Positions 1 to 11,709 of a DNA stretch of 64,000 nt are shown here, piece by piece; position 1 is the first letter of the stretch; every line of letters starts with the position of its first letter. A model generated the notes under the pieces. It did no database searches. It was not told the DNA's origin and worked only from the letters and a program-made list of their open reading frames with translations. This DNA is from Dryas octopetala. Its lineage: Eukaryota > Streptophyta > Magnoliopsida > Rosales > Rosaceae. The position numbers and the translations under genes are program-made. The DNA is taken from contig OY992833.1 in assembly GCA_963921425.1 (NCBI GenBank), positions 22,839,454-22,903,453 of the forward strand. The letters run 5' to 3'.

Positions 1-1605
1 GTCGAAGCACGTCCAGATCACATCCTGAATCTTATACATTATGAGGTGATAGCATCATCCTACTGTACATATGTATCTGATGAATTATTCAATATAATTC
101 TACCAATTTGCATTCCCTCGCTCTCCTCATTTTTTATTTCTTTGATAGTATATCTTCTAGGTTTGAATTGTTATCTTTTTTATTTTGTTACTTTAAGTCA
201 GTTAAATTTGGCTCTTCTTTTTCATTATATTTTAACTTCTTTTTTTTTTTTTTTTAATTTGGTTTGACTTTCATATTACACTTTAGATGGCTATTTATTT
301 CTGCATTGTCATTGTCAGTAAGATATTTCCTGTTTCATTGCATTCTTTTTGTATATGTGTTATGATTGATGGTTGAAAAACTTGCGTGCTTTTGCACAGG
401 ATGCAGCTTCCATCTGTGTTGCAATCTTGAAGAAGAGATTACGTAACCGGGTCCTCTTGGGTTGTGACAATCATCCTTTGTCCAGGTCCTAATTTTAACA
501 GTACAACATCCTCAAGACTGTTGATCGTGTTGACTTCATAGCATGGTCAACAAGATCAACAGTTGTGTGTGTTTGTGTAGAGGGATATGGTCAATTCATG
601 ATGGTTTAAAACTTTTTAAATGATTCCTTCACACTGGTTAATTCTGCCCTTGGATTTAATACTATGATCACCATCAAATTTCTCTTCCCTATTCCATCTA
701 TGTTGTGTTAGAATTAGTATTTTTCTTATATATTTTTATATTATAAATTGAACCTTTTGTATAGAATAGTTGTCTGTATTGGATCTGTTTGAAAATTGTA
801 TATATATTTATTTTATAATCAAAGCGCTTAATCCAATGGTTGGATAAACCTAAAATTGGTAATTAAGTTTCACATGATGTCAACTGATTTGTCCTACACA
901 CATGTGCATGTGCATGCGCATACACATATATTTTTCCATTTGAACTGGTGATATGAGCGTCTGTGGCCTTGTCAATATCTTTGCAGGCAAGAAGTAATGG
1001 ACCTGGTTAGTAAAAGTGGGAAATTTACAAAAGTGTTTGAGGGCTTTACAGGTAAGCTTCTCACTGATACTCCATATAGATATTTAAAAGGGATCCATTT
1101 CTTTCCAGTGTGTCAAGCTGTCCTTAGTTATGAGAGGAGAGGAGAGGAGAGGAGAAAAGATTTGAAAGAAAAGAAGAGAACATATATCATTTTGAATTTC
1201 CCTTATTCTTGTTTGGATAGGTAAGAAAGAAACCAAAGGAAAATCTTTAACTGGGGATGTTAAAATGAAGAGAAAATAAGACTCCAAAATTTTCTTCATT
1301 TCTCTCTACGTTTAGTCAAGCTGGAAATTTAAAACAAATATATCTCCAAACACACTGTACATATATGGCAAAATTCAACTTTATCATTATACTCATCCTA
1401 CATATGTGAAGACTCTAATTTTTTAGTAACTTATTGTTTCTGGTCACATGATTTTTTTAAACTCACACATAATTGAATAATTGATGATGCTTGTGCAGGA
1501 ACTAATGATCCTTTGGGGAAGAGATTAAACAACTCAAAAACTCGTGAGGAAATAGGGTGGGAACCAAAATACCCCAGTTTTGCTCAATTCCTTGAGAGTA
1601 TCTGA
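1..1605 (+). CDS. NAD(P)-binding Rossmann-fold (epimerase/SDR-like) protein, C-terminal exons, 5' truncated by window
   Basis: Four exons can be joined in one frame: 1-45, 400-485, 987-1051 and 1499-1605 (stop TGA 1603-1605). Each inner boundary has GT/AG signals and the phases agree, giving a 100-residue C-terminal piece. Visible segments are DAASICVAILKKRL, LLGCDNHPLSRQEVMDL and EEIGWEPKYPSFAQFLESI. The pattern of a helix, 'DNHPLSRQEVMDLV' and a final 'GW.PKYPSF..FL' is what I know from the C-terminal substrate-binding part of plant and cyanobacterial NAD(P)-binding Rossmann proteins of the extended SDR/epimerase type. The nucleotide-binding N-terminus lies outside the window, so no catalytic residue can be checked and the substrate is unknown. 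The 3' UTR probably runs on into 1606-1850. Confidence 0.75.
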
Positions 1606-1910
1606 ATTACTGCTAGCTTCCATCTGCATTTCGGATTGGATTTAATTGTGAGAAGTATTGGTTTAAGGCAACCCAAGGAATGTTTGCCATGGAGTTGCTG
1701 GATGTCTTACATGTGTTTGTCTATTTTGGAAATACTTGCTACAGTGGAATTAACCTCTGTAGAGAACTGACAATTCTTAACCTCTTCAATCGGAATTAGC
1801 TGACCGTTGAAGCTGAGTGGCTGGTTTGAACATTTAACCTTATGCATCCCTGTACAGGCAGCTGGCATATCAGTGGCCCCATATTCTACCCGGGACTTGA
1901 CTATATTTAT

Positions 1911-2030
1911 TTTCAGTAATGCTATACTTACTACATTTTTATACCACAATTTCATATTGTCTTACATGACATTTATACATTGGACAAAAAATTAAAAAAA
2001 AAAATCTAAAAAAAAAAAAATACCTTCAAA
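1911..2030 (+). repeat. Dispersed repeat, copy 1
   Basis: The segment beginning TTTCAGTAATGCTATACTTA is closely similar to the reverse complement of 45886-45995. Both share the blocks TTTTATACCA, ATGACATT and TTGGAC in the same order, followed by an A-rich tail. The type of element is unknown; no clear terminal repeats were found. Confidence 0.55.
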
Positions 2031-2181
2031 ATAAAGTAATGACATATCAGGTGGGATACAAATGTGAGAAAAAAAATATTGGACAATGATTGATTTATCT
2101 TCTACATGTATGAAAATTTTCTGAGTTTACTTTGCTGTTACATAAGATGTACTCCATCTGGATTTGTTGGTACAGACAGAC

Positions 2182-2234
2182 CATGCTTGGTTCTTGACTG
2201 CAGCATCATGCTTGGTTCTTGACTGCAGCATGAA
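2182..2234 (+). repeat. 25-bp direct tandem duplication
   Basis: The unit starting CATGCTTGGTTCTTGACTGC occurs twice head to tail with period 25. Confidence 0.85.
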
Positions 2235-3051
2235 AACTTGATGGTGGTTTGTGATTTTACTCGGATTTCAGAATCTTTATAAACTAACACCTACTGTTTT
2301 CTACCATGGCACTGTCGACTGCACTTGCACTTTTCTCTGTGACATGCTTCTTCAATAATGTGGAAGCACCATGAAGGCATGAGCCATCAGTGCTTCCATA
2401 GTGTCATTGTTGCTTTCATAACACATTAGCTTCACAAACATTAATAATATCCATTGCAATTAATGTAACAAGTGCTTACTTTGAATAACAGGCAAGTTTT
2501 CTGCATCTCTTAGTTGATGTAGACTTGATCATTTGTTTTGGGGCGCTGTACTGCTGTTATTAAGATTGCTTTTACGTTAATCATCTGTTTATTATCAAAG
2601 TTTCTCTCAACTCACCGAGTTTCACCATTAGTTTTTTTTAAAAAAAAAATTTGATAAATTTAAATTTTAATCCATCTATTTTCTATTTTCTTTTTCTCAC
2701 TTGGTTCTCTTTTTTTTTTTTTCTCCATCTTCTCTCAATCCCCCATCTCTTTAATTATTAAAAAAGAAAAGTTAAAAACTTAACCAAATAAATTCTAAAT
2801 TTTGCAAAAAGGCATCATCAATTATATAATGGGAGATCATGAAACGAAAACGTGAGAGCAGAAATGATTATTTTCTTATTGCATGTTGTTGTATAATATT
2901 TGTCTTTAGATGTTGACTTAGGCGGTAGAAAAGAGGAATAGAGAAGAGTAAAACAAAATTTTCCTGCATTGTCAATTTGTCATATCATAAAACAGTGGGG
3001 GGACCTTTTTGATTTGTTGGATGTATTGCAAGTTGGAAAGCATCAATTGAT

Positions 3052-3150
3052 TGCTGTTCTAAAGGTGAGGGTGGTCTTAACGTCACAGCTGTTCTAGTTG
3101 TGATTGTCATGGCTTTTGTCGTTATGAAATTTATAATTAAGTACTGTTTC
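3052..3150 (+). pseudogene. Decayed copy of the small membrane-peptide gene
   Basis: In one frame this segment reads DCCSKGEGGLNVTAVLVVIV followed by MAFVVM, almost the same as residues 5-30 of the peptide encoded at 3685-3834. There is no in-frame ATG: the frame meets a TGA about 20 codons upstream. The basic C-terminal tail is replaced by unrelated hydrophobic sequence. Flanking DNA is also shared (about 2900-2945 resembles 3327-3362), so a local tandem duplication followed by decay is the simplest reading. It could still be an exon of an unrecognised gene. Confidence 0.5.
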
Positions 3151-3684
3151 CCTTTCTCTTATTTTATTGTCCATTATTATTTTCTTAATATTGCCAGTTG
3201 TTATTTAATATCTGTCTTTGGATTAGTCTTTGGGGTTAGCTTTAATGATGAAGGTAAGTGGGATAATGGGTTAGAATTAAGTTAGGTTTATGGTTAATTT
3301 CTCAAATGGAAATGAAATACCTGTCGTTGGATCTCTACTTAGGCAGTAAGAAAGAGGAATGGAGCCAGATGGATCTAGAAACATGCGACTTTTCTTGGGT
3401 GTAATGGAAACATGTGACTTTTTGAGGACGTGGATTAAAAATTATAACAAATTAAGTGTTACTTCGAGGCAGGTTCATAATACAAGTCTTCGTCTTGAAA
3501 TAAAATTAAGTATTCAAGTCAACTTGAGCTGATACAGTTTATAACTAGAAATTGTGAAACAAATCTGCGGACAAATGCTCTCTAACCCCTCAAATTCACT
3601 TGCTCTCAGACTCTCAGTCTCATAGTCCATTTGAAAAAGAATCAAAATCAAATACAAACTTGCGTGTGATATATCATTATACAT

Positions 3685-3834
3685 ATGGGGAAGTATTGCT
3701 GCTCTCAAGAAGATGATGGTGGTCTCAACCTCACAGCCGTTCTCGTCGTCATTGTCTTGGCTCTTGTCGTAATGACTGTTTTATCCCCGCCGCAGCGGCG
3801 TGGCGGTGTTGTTGCCATCTACCGATGCTGCTGA
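3685..3834 (+). CDS. 49-residue single-pass membrane micro-protein
   Basis: An uninterrupted ATG-to-TGA frame encodes 49 residues. The layout is a short Cys-containing head (MGKYCCSQEDDGGLN), one hydrophobic segment at about residues 16-34 (LTAVLVVIVLALVVMTVL), a basic proline-containing stretch (SPPQRRGG) and a C-terminal Tyr-Arg-Cys-Cys. Gly2 and Cys5/Cys6 could be lipidated, which is inference. The evidence that it is real is a diverged neighbouring copy (3052-3150) in which the peptide sequence is better conserved than the DNA around it. I do not recognise a named family; small plant proteins of this general plan exist, but I cannot give a function. A short non-conserved ORF is the alternative. 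Confidence 0.5.
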   Translation: MGKYCCSQEDDGGLNLTAVLVVIVLALVVMTVLSPPQRRGGVVAIYRCC

Positions 3835-5048
3835 CTGACATATAATAAGGGCAATCTCTCTTCTCAGCAATTTTTTCTCCTGTCTGCTGCGCTTGGTTTC
3901 ATAGTACTGGAGTGTTTGAGTTTGATGCAAATCTTTTAATATGTGTGAATTGTGACAAATAAGGTCTTCAAATTATGATGTCTTATCCAATTGTAATAGA
4001 TCAGACAATCTTATATCAATTTATAATTACATACAGTTTCCCTCTCTCTAACCAATACTTGCATTATGTTTCTTTTTTCATGTGCATTCCCTAGCAAAGT
4101 TCATTTCCTTGGAATCCAACTTCACAAATCACAATTTTGAGTTTGGGTTTTCTTGGCTCTGACTCTATATTAGTATGATTACTTGTAAGGCTAGTGTTTC
4201 TTAGAGATTATATTTCCTGTTATGAATTTGCATCACATATTTAATTATGAATCAACTTAATTAACATATTCATAGTTTGGTAAGAGAGCACTTTCATTAT
4301 TAAATTATGAATTTGTACTGAAAACATAGATATTACATAAACCATTTAGAACTTGGCTTTATATACCCACCATGTGAATTTCCTTTGGTGATCTCTATGT
4401 CTTCTTCCTGAATCATTGAATTGTATTGTGGAAATTGCTGGAAAAGAAGTGGGTGAAGGAAAATAACACCTACTGATTGAGACATGTACACCTTCGATCT
4501 ATTGGGACATTTTTGTTATTTTCTGAACCCCAAATGGTTGGTCTAAGAAGTTTGCCCAAGCACTACTCCTAAGTTTGAAAATTCCTCGGTTGACAATGAC
4601 TAAAAAAACTTTGATTCCTCAGTTGACTAGCAAAAGCTTTTGCTTCCTAAAGTATGCCCATAGTGAGTTAACTACACAGTATATAAAAAAAATGGGCCCT
4701 TGGGTGAGCCCATCAAGGTAGGGCCAAAATCTCTGGTCAATTTAGATTTTGGCCCAATTGGTTTGGGCCCAAGGGCCATCGGACCAAATGATGACCCTGT
4801 CCAGTTTGCTTTCACGTCATCTCTATTATTCACATACAGATCATATCCACCTATCATTTGGATTCTACTCTGAGATAGAGTAACCTCCAAAACGACCATG
4901 GAATTCCACTCTCCCACATTTGGTGCCTCACAAATTCCTTGATTCTCTTTCTTTTTCTTTTCCGGATTTTCCTTTTCTTACCATCAATACCGAACCAAAA
5001 CCACAAACTCCTCACTGATCAACTTTCTTGGAGTTGAACCCAAAAAAA
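3835..5048. other. Spacer and DVR promoter region
   Basis: No gene is seen. The part from about 4690 on is the DVR promoter and 5' leader, with TGGGCC motifs. The rest is AT-rich and without recognisable repeats. Confidence 0.6.
4693..4769. promoter_or_regulatory. Cluster of TGGGCC (site II-type) motifs upstream of DVR
   Basis: TGGGCC occurs at 4693-4698 and 4764-4769 and its complement GGCCCA at 4751-4756, about 280-355 bp before the DVR start. TGGGCY motifs (site II, bound by TCP factors) are common in plant promoters of growth-linked and organelle-related genes. Use in this promoter is inferred. Confidence 0.45.
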
Positions 5049-6308
5049 ATGTCACTTTGCTTCTCCTCCCTTGCATTCAATCTTCATTCAGCAAAGAACC
5101 AAAGCTTCTTGACAAGTTTCTCTTCTCATTTCACCAACCCAACTAAGGTAAGCTCTGTTCCTTATGGTTTACCATCTTCACCTTTAAATTTGTCTGAAAT
5201 CTTTAAGTTTGGCAAAGAAAGACTCAAACCCATTTCAGCTTCAGCAACCCCAAGTGTTGAAACCATTACTCCACCTTCATTCAGAGAAAAAAACCCAAAA
5301 GATATTAACATTTTGGTGGTGGGTGCAACTGGATACATTGGGAAATTTGTGGTTAAGGAGTTAGTTAATAGAGAGTTCAATGTTATAGCCATTGCTAGGG
5401 AGAGGAGTGGGATTAGAGGTCAAAATAGCAAGGATGAGACTTTGAACCAGTTGAAAGGAGCCAATGTGTGCTTTTCAGATGTGAGCCATTTGGATACTTT
5501 GGAGAAATCTTTGGAAAACTTGGGGGTTCCAATTGATGTTGTTGTTTCATGCCTTGCTAGCCGTAGTGGTGGTGTAAAGGACTCTTGGAAGATAGACTAT
5601 GAGGCAACAAAGAATAGTCTTGTTGCCGGTAGGAATCGTGGGGCTTCACATTTTGTATTGCTTTCTGCAATATGTGTGCAGAAGCCCCTTCTTGAGTTCC
5701 AGCGTGCAAAGCTGAAATTTGAGGCTGAGTTGATCAGAGAAGCCGAAGAGAACAATGGGTTCACTTATAGTATTGTGAGGCCAACTGCATTCTTTAAAAG
5801 CTTGGGTGGTCAGGTTGAGTTGGTGAAAAATGGCAAGCCTTATGTGATGTTTGGGGATGGAAAGTTGTGCGCTTGCAAGCCAATTAGCGAGCCGGATTTG
5901 GCTTCGTTTATTGCAGATTGTGTGTTGAGTGGAAACAAAATTAACCAGGTCTTGCCCATTGGTGGACCAGGGAAGGCGTTGACACCATTGGAGCAAGGGG
6001 AGTTGTTGTTTAGACTTGTGGGGAGGGAACCCAAGTTCTTGAAAGTGCCCATTGGGATTATGGACTTTGCTATCGGGGTTCTTGATTTCCTTGTAAAGAT
6101 CTTTCCTTCAATGGAAGATGCTGCTGAATTTGGAAAAATTGGAAGGTATTATGCAGCTGAGAGTATGCTGATTTTGGATCCTGAGACTGGAGAATATAAT
6201 GCTGAGAAAACACCAAGTTATGGCAAAGACACATTGGAAGAATTCTTTGAGACTGTGCTGAGGGAGGGCATGGCTGGTCAGGAATTAGGAGAACAAACGA
6301 TTTTCTAA
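5049..6308 (+). CDS. DVR: Divinyl chlorophyllide a 8-vinyl-reductase, chloroplastic
   Basis: This intronless frame of 419 residues reduces the 8-vinyl group of divinyl chlorophyllide or protochlorophyllide intermediates to ethyl with NADPH, a late step of chlorophyll synthesis in plastids. Residues 1 to about 75 are Ser-rich and low in acidic residues, as expected of a chloroplast transit peptide. An atypical-SDR/NmrA-type Rossmann fold follows, with the dinucleotide-binding motif [10 protein letters not shown] at about residues 90-99. Other family-like blocks are [40 protein letters not shown] and [17 protein letters not shown]. The length agrees with Arabidopsis DVR/PCB2 (about 417 residues, also a single exon). 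I chose the ATG at 5049; the frame extends upstream only through non-ATG codons. TGGGCC motifs lie in the promoter. There is no sign of disruption. Confidence 0.96.
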   Translation: MSLCFSSLAFNLHSAKNQSFLTSFSSHFTNPTKVSSVPYGLPSSPLNLSEIFKFGKERLKPISASATPSVETITPPSFREKNPKDINILVVGATGYIGKFVVKELVNREFNVIAIARERSGIRGQNSKDETLNQLKGANVCFSDVSHLDTLEKSLENLGVPIDVVVSCLASRSGGVKDSWKIDYEATKNSLVAGRNRGASHFVLLSAICVQKPLLEFQRAKLKFEAELIREAEENNGFTYSIVRPTAFFKSLGGQVELVKNGKPYVMFGDGKLCACKPISEPDLASFIADCVLSGNKINQVLPIGGPGKALTPLEQGELLFRLVGREPKFLKVPIGIMDFAIGVLDFLVKIFPSMEDAAEFGKIGRYYAAESMLILDPETGEYNAEKTPSYGKDTLEEFFETVLREGMAGQELGEQTIF

Positions 6309-7263
6309 GAATGTCCTGTGGTAATAAATTTGTACATTCACTTTCTCAATTGGTTCAACCAGTTTTGTACTATAGTCTGCTTTAAGGCATGCAGTTTCTT
6401 ATCAGTACACCTACTGTGTTTTGAATGAGTGGCAATCAAGTGATTTTGATCATTGTTGTGAGAGGATTCACTGGTTCTGCAATTATGTCAGTATATCATC
6501 AAATTTGTTTACTTAATTCCCATTATGTAATCACTTGTTTATCGTCTAGTAATAGGTAGTAATAGGTCAGGTTGGGTTCTGATTATAATTTTCATCTTTT
6601 TCCCTTCAGTGCAAAGTGGGCAGAAATTCCCTGACATGCTTATGAATGTCACTGTTTAGTGTTTAAATTACTTGGAAGTTGGAGCAATAACAGCTCTGAT
6701 TTATTATGCTTTTCTTAGTTCCAATTTCTATGAACATGGTGTAGCTAATCCTTTTCTAGGCAAGCCATGGAAAAAAATGAGCTGAAACTTCAAGTAAAGC
6801 ACATCAATGCACATATTTTACCAAATTTGATATTCATGAATCACAATGACCAGAGAGGACAATGTCCCCAGTCTTCTCACTGATCTCATGGTTCCTTTCT
6901 TTTGAACTCTTTTGATAAATGACTCTGGTTTTAATCTGACCCTTTGAGCCCTTCTTCTGGGCTAAAGAAAGCTCAAAATTAGAACCAAACTTAATTCCAT
7001 TCATCTGCACTTAGAACACCCATGAGTGATGACTTACACATGATACAAGACAATCCAAACAGCTATATATACACAAATCCAAACACTAACATTCCACCAT
7101 GAGTCTTACAAATGAAACAAGACAAACCAGAGACAAGATACACCGTAAAAGTAGACAACATTTACACAATAAAAGAACCTGTAAAATATACACAAATCCA
7201 ATATGACACATTCACACACACAATATCTGAAGGGAGGCATGTATGGCCTTGTTCACAAACTCT
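6309..7263. other. Convergent intergenic region
   Basis: This lies between the 3' ends of DVR (+) and the CASPL gene (-). It contains their 3' UTRs; no other gene or repeat is evident. Confidence 0.6.
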
Positions 7264-10200
7264 CTATTTGGGAATCTTTCTGTGAAGGCTGAAAGTAGAG
7301 AGCCAGACCAGAAGGACCAGCAGAACTGAGGCAAACAATGAGGCACCAAGGGCGCCTGCTATGTGTCGACAGTACTTGTCAAAAAGGTTGCACACCTTCG
7401 GCCACTGCACATGTTCATTGCCCTTATATCCAATATATGCAACACCCCCAGCAGTGCCTGTGGCCGAGGCTACCAAACCCAATATCAGCTGCATCATAAT
7501 TAATCATTGTACATAGTTTGTCAATCTTGTTTACCATAACAAGAATAAAAAGAACAAATGTTAATGTTTGGTTATAGGATATATAATAGCTAGAAGTGCT
7601 AGCATATGTTACAATTGAGCTTTTTATTTTTTTTATTTTTTGGTCTAATACAGTTAAGCTTAGAGTAATGTTTTCTTGGCAGACAGTCTGACAACATAAA
7701 ATATTGTTATGCTGATTATTATGTTGGTGAATATGGACCACACATCAGTCAAAAGTGAACTTAATTAATAATGTAGATTAACAGTTTAGGATGAGAACAT
7801 TTTTAACTAGGTTTGTTACTTTGTTCTGATGTAGTAAATATGGGTTTTGGTGTCTGATTGTTTTTATTGTTGGTGCAAATTGGAAAACAGAGTAGAGCTT
7901 ACCACATCCCAAAATGCAAAATGGAGCAAGAACTTTGCTGAGAATATTGGCTTCCAGATGACTGAAATGGATGCTAGTGTAGTAAGAATAGCGTAGAGGC
8001 CTGCAACTGATAGTGCTGCCACAAAGTATCTGAAACATGAAACAATATTAAAACCAAAATAAGGCTTCTGTGATCTGATCATATCCACATGTATTCTATT
8101 TCTGAATAACTTACATATTAGAATAATGGTATGTATATATCAATGAACAAAAATTAAAAAAATTCCTTGTATACTATTAGGATGGTTTAGTGTATAAAAC
8201 AAAGTTCCTAGACATGGCCAATTGATATGAGTGAAACATGGTATACAAGATTTCCTGCTTATGGAAATCACAAATGATTGAGAAATTAGAACCCCCAATT
8301 TCTTATGAGGAATTGTGGGTCCATCCTATCCCTAAGATTATTAGAAAATTGTCTTGTGGGTGAGTGGGTGACATGCATGGGTTCCAACCCAGATGCCAAT
8401 TGATTCATTTTTATATTTATATAGTACTGTCTTTGACTGTAGATAGCTAGCTATAGGTCTAATGAGATACATTATTGTTTTTTTAGACTAAAGTAGATTA
8501 GGAAGTTAGGGTGATACAATAAATACCCAAAAAAAGATACGGGTTTTGCTGCATCATAAAACTTAAGATGTTGGTGTTATTAACACGAATATGGATTTAA
8601 ACCATGCATTTAGTAAATGTTCAATCTAATCAATAATTCAAATGATTTGGCAACATAAACACAAATACTATATATTTCTAGATTGTCAAATAAAAAAACA
8701 TTTTTTATGACAGTTGGGAGCATAAAAGTCACCCTCTACGTCGAAAAAACTGATTTTCTTAAACTAAAGGGCCTTTTATCATGAAAAGAGAATTCCACTA
8801 CTTCCAAAAGAAAAGATAGAGTGATTCCATGTTAAAGGAAGGATGACTAATTAATTTGGATTAGACTGATTCAAAAGCTAATCAAAGAGCTTGACTTTCA
8901 CTGCAACAGGTGGCTAGTGGTCCAGAATTAGTGAATTAATTACCTACTTTTTGGTGGGAAAGAGTCGTAATCTAATACAGATTTAATCATCTATTGTGAC
9001 TGTACTGTAATAGCTGCCATAGCCTAACTAGCTAGCTAATATATCCCTCATTCGCTAATTAAAATGATTGATACAAGCATATATGTAGATGCAGATGAAA
9101 ATCGATTTGAAATCCTGATTTTTCAATATAAACTAGTTGTTAGGAATTGTACATGATCAAATATAGTCGATCCCACATAGAATATGATGTCTCAAAATTT
9201 TAATGTGATTTTTTTAGTTTTTGATTTTAATTTTTTGAAAATAAAAACGATATGAAAGTAAATTCTTTTTCATCAAGGAACTTCATTTAATTTAGAGTTC
9301 TATAATCTTAGTAATTTGGTAATAATATATACGTGCATGTAACTAGGGCTGGGTCGGGTTGACCGAAAAACCGAGGCCAAGCCCGAAACCGGCCCAACCG
9401 ATACCGAAAAAAACCGTACCGAAATAAAACTGTACCGGAAGTTCAGTTTGACTACCGAACCGGGAGGTTCGGATTCGGTCCCGGTTCCCACATCCTTAAA
9501 TCGTCGGTAAACCGAACCGAACCGAATATATTTAACAAATCATTTACATAATTCATTTTTATACATTTCTAATACATTTCTAATAAATAATTTATAATTT
9601 TATATAAAACATATATAAATTTATAAACCCCTATAATTTTAATTTATATGTTTTTTAATATATATAAACTAATTAAAAATACCCTAAACCATAATATTAA
9701 TTTATTATACTAAATTAGTGAATGGAGTCAAGGCCCAAAAATGGCCCAAAATGTGGCCCAAAACATGGCCCAACATGTGTTCGGTCTAGGCCCATAACTG
9801 AGCCGAGCCGACCGGATTCTTCGGTTGACCGAACATCGGTTTACCGGCTTTTCGGTCTCGGTCTCGGTTGCCGTGGAGGCTTACCGGAGGGGTTCGGTTC
9901 GGTCTTTGGTTTAGAGGTTTCGGTTTGGTTACCGATCCGAACCCACCCCTACATGTAACCATCTAATAATTAGCTTAGCTAGGAAATTGAGTTGAAATGA
10001 TTTTAGCCTTTTAGGTGCATATATGTAACTTACATGAAGGCCGGAGAGTGATTGAACTTGGCCTCAAGTGGGATAGGACCTCGGAATACTGTTTGCTTGC
10101 TAGTGACGAAGGCCAACACACTTGCAAGTGATGCTGCAAACACTAAGAACCTAAGAGCCACATCAACCACAAACAAGTCAGCTTTCCTGGCACGAGGCGT

Positions 10201-10275
10201 GGGCTCGTACCCTGCCGTTGGTGGCGGTACTTCCTTGCCGGTTTCCGGGTGAGCGTGTTTATCCGGGGATCCCAT
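7264..10275 (-). CDS. CASP-like membrane protein, CASPL1D-type
   Basis: Three exons join in frame to give 197 residues: 10034-10275, 7903-8029 and 7264-7488, with GT/AG signals and phases 2 and 0. The product is a four-pass membrane protein of the CASP/MARVEL fold, the family that builds plasma-membrane scaffolds such as the Casparian strip domain; most CASPL members have no known individual role. The N-terminus is cytosolic and Pro/Lys-rich. TM1 holds the conserved Arg ([12 protein letters not shown]), TM2 is [16 protein letters not shown]3 starts at the conserved Asp ([20 protein letters not shown]), and TM4 is [19 protein letters not shown]. The extracellular Cys-containing loop ([14 protein letters not shown]) is typical of CASPL1. 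The first intron (about 2 kb) carries a hAT-type insertion at 9344-9951. Confidence 0.88.
9336..9959. mobile_element. Non-autonomous hAT-type transposon with 8-bp target duplication
   Basis: The element body is 9344-9951 (608 bp). Its ends are inverted repeats: TAGGGCTGGGTCGGGTTGAC on the left and TAGGGGTGGGTTCGGATCGG read from the right. The 8-bp direct repeat CATGTAAC flanks it exactly (9336-9343 and 9952-9959). The subterminal regions are rich in ACCGAA/TTCGGT, and the core is AT-rich without a transposase frame. An 8-bp duplication with TAGGG-type ends fits the hAT superfamily. It sits in intron 1 of the CASPL1D-type gene. Confidence 0.85.
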
Positions 10276-11285
10276 GGAAGCTGCTTAAGTAGTAGTACTC
10301 TCTTAGCTTAGCCTCTTATAAGTGTAGTTGTAGTAGCAGAGGGTGGTGGTTATGGGATGCATATATATTGTGCACACATATATATTTATGTTTGCTTGGA
10401 GTTTCCTGCACGCTAAGTACTGAATTGATTTTAAAAGTGTTTAGTTGGTTGGTATGAGCCACTTGATCATTATCTTATACACCATAGACTTCTTCTTTCT
10501 AATTTCTAAATTCAAATGATTAATAATTAGAATAAGAGCCAGAGAAAATAGATATATACGATTTCTTGTACACCATTCTAAATAATGAAGCCAAAGGATA
10601 TTGATACATTTAGTCCACCTTAGGGGAAAATAATGCATTGCATGTAATTAATACGGTTTTAATTTTTTTTTTTTATTGATTTAAAGAGGATGATTTGAAC
10701 TTAAGATCTCTCCAAAACATATTGTGAAGAGAAATATCACTAAACTATCTTAACTGATTTGTTAAAGTTTGAATCGTACGTGAGATTTACTACTTGGCTT
10801 TAGTTGAATTAATGCAATAGCACGTGCTAGTTGGCAGCTAGTAACATAGATGCATATCTAACAAGTAACAACTAATGGCCTTATTGTTGTTGGTCCTGCA
10901 TGCATATGTCTTCTTAATTAGACAGTTACGTTTGCTGCCATAAAAACAAAAGGCAGGTTAAATATTAATTCTGATTTAAAATCTGTTTCATGAATTGAAA
11001 AAGTTTGGTTGAAATTATAAAACCGATATGAGACAACAAGTACTTGGTTCATTAAACTACTTCATTGCCAAACCCCATACATAGGTGTCATATATGCTTG
11101 CATATATATAACAAATTGGAAAATGGCAATTACATGTAGGCCCATGATTGAGCTAGTGTTGTAGTTAAAAGTCACATCCATCAAATAATTTGCGTGTGGC
11201 AATCTGTTCCAGCCTTCAAATTCTAGAACCATTATCAGAAATATATCATTTAATTTGTATTAGCAATTTAGCACTAATGTATAAG

Positions 11286-11530
11286 TAAGGAATAAAATTT
11301 CGGGTTTTGAGGAAATTTAGATGAAAATTTTGAAAATTTTTAAATTTCGACAAAAATTAAACAGAAACGACGAAAATTGCTATCAAAATACGAAAATTTT
11401 GAATGAAACTTTACTATATGTTTATTTAACATATTATCTACTACATTGATAAAAAATATTGAAGAAACCAAATTATCTAGTAGCTAGGTTTCATGTGATA
11501 TAAGATGAATATAATGCGCGCTGGAGACAA
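11286..11530 (+). repeat. Dispersed repeat shared with 62511-62725
   Basis: The stretch with repeated GAAAATTT/TTTCGAC blocks and the landmarks CATATTATCTACTA, GAAGAAACCAAATTAT and TTTCATGTGATATAAG is present in inverted orientation at 62511-62725 with many matches. It is the remnant of an interspersed element of unknown class. Confidence 0.6.
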
Positions 11531-11709
11531 ATATTGTTAAAAAAATAGTTTACTAATTAATAATTACATAAATTTGATTGAACAAACACCTCAGAGCTTG
11601 TGTAATTTATTTTCTAGTTTTTCATAAATGAAAAAGAACTTTTCAGAGCTTTGGATTGTTGTTATTTGTGCTTATTTGAAGTTGTTCCATTATTACTTTC
11701 ATTGAAAAT

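Larger units (their letters stand above)
1606..3050. other. Intergenic spacer with short repeats
   Basis: No coding region is supported here. The spacer holds the probable 3' UTR of the preceding gene, a dispersed repeat at 1911-2030 (related to 45886-45995) and a 25-bp direct tandem duplication at 2182-2234. AT-rich, low-complexity DNA at 2630-2780 follows. Confidence 0.6.

Noticed and set aside
5162-6052. Minus-strand frames of 70-116 residues opposite DVR
   Set aside because: They are shadows of the strongly supported DVR coding strand, with no homology or promoter.
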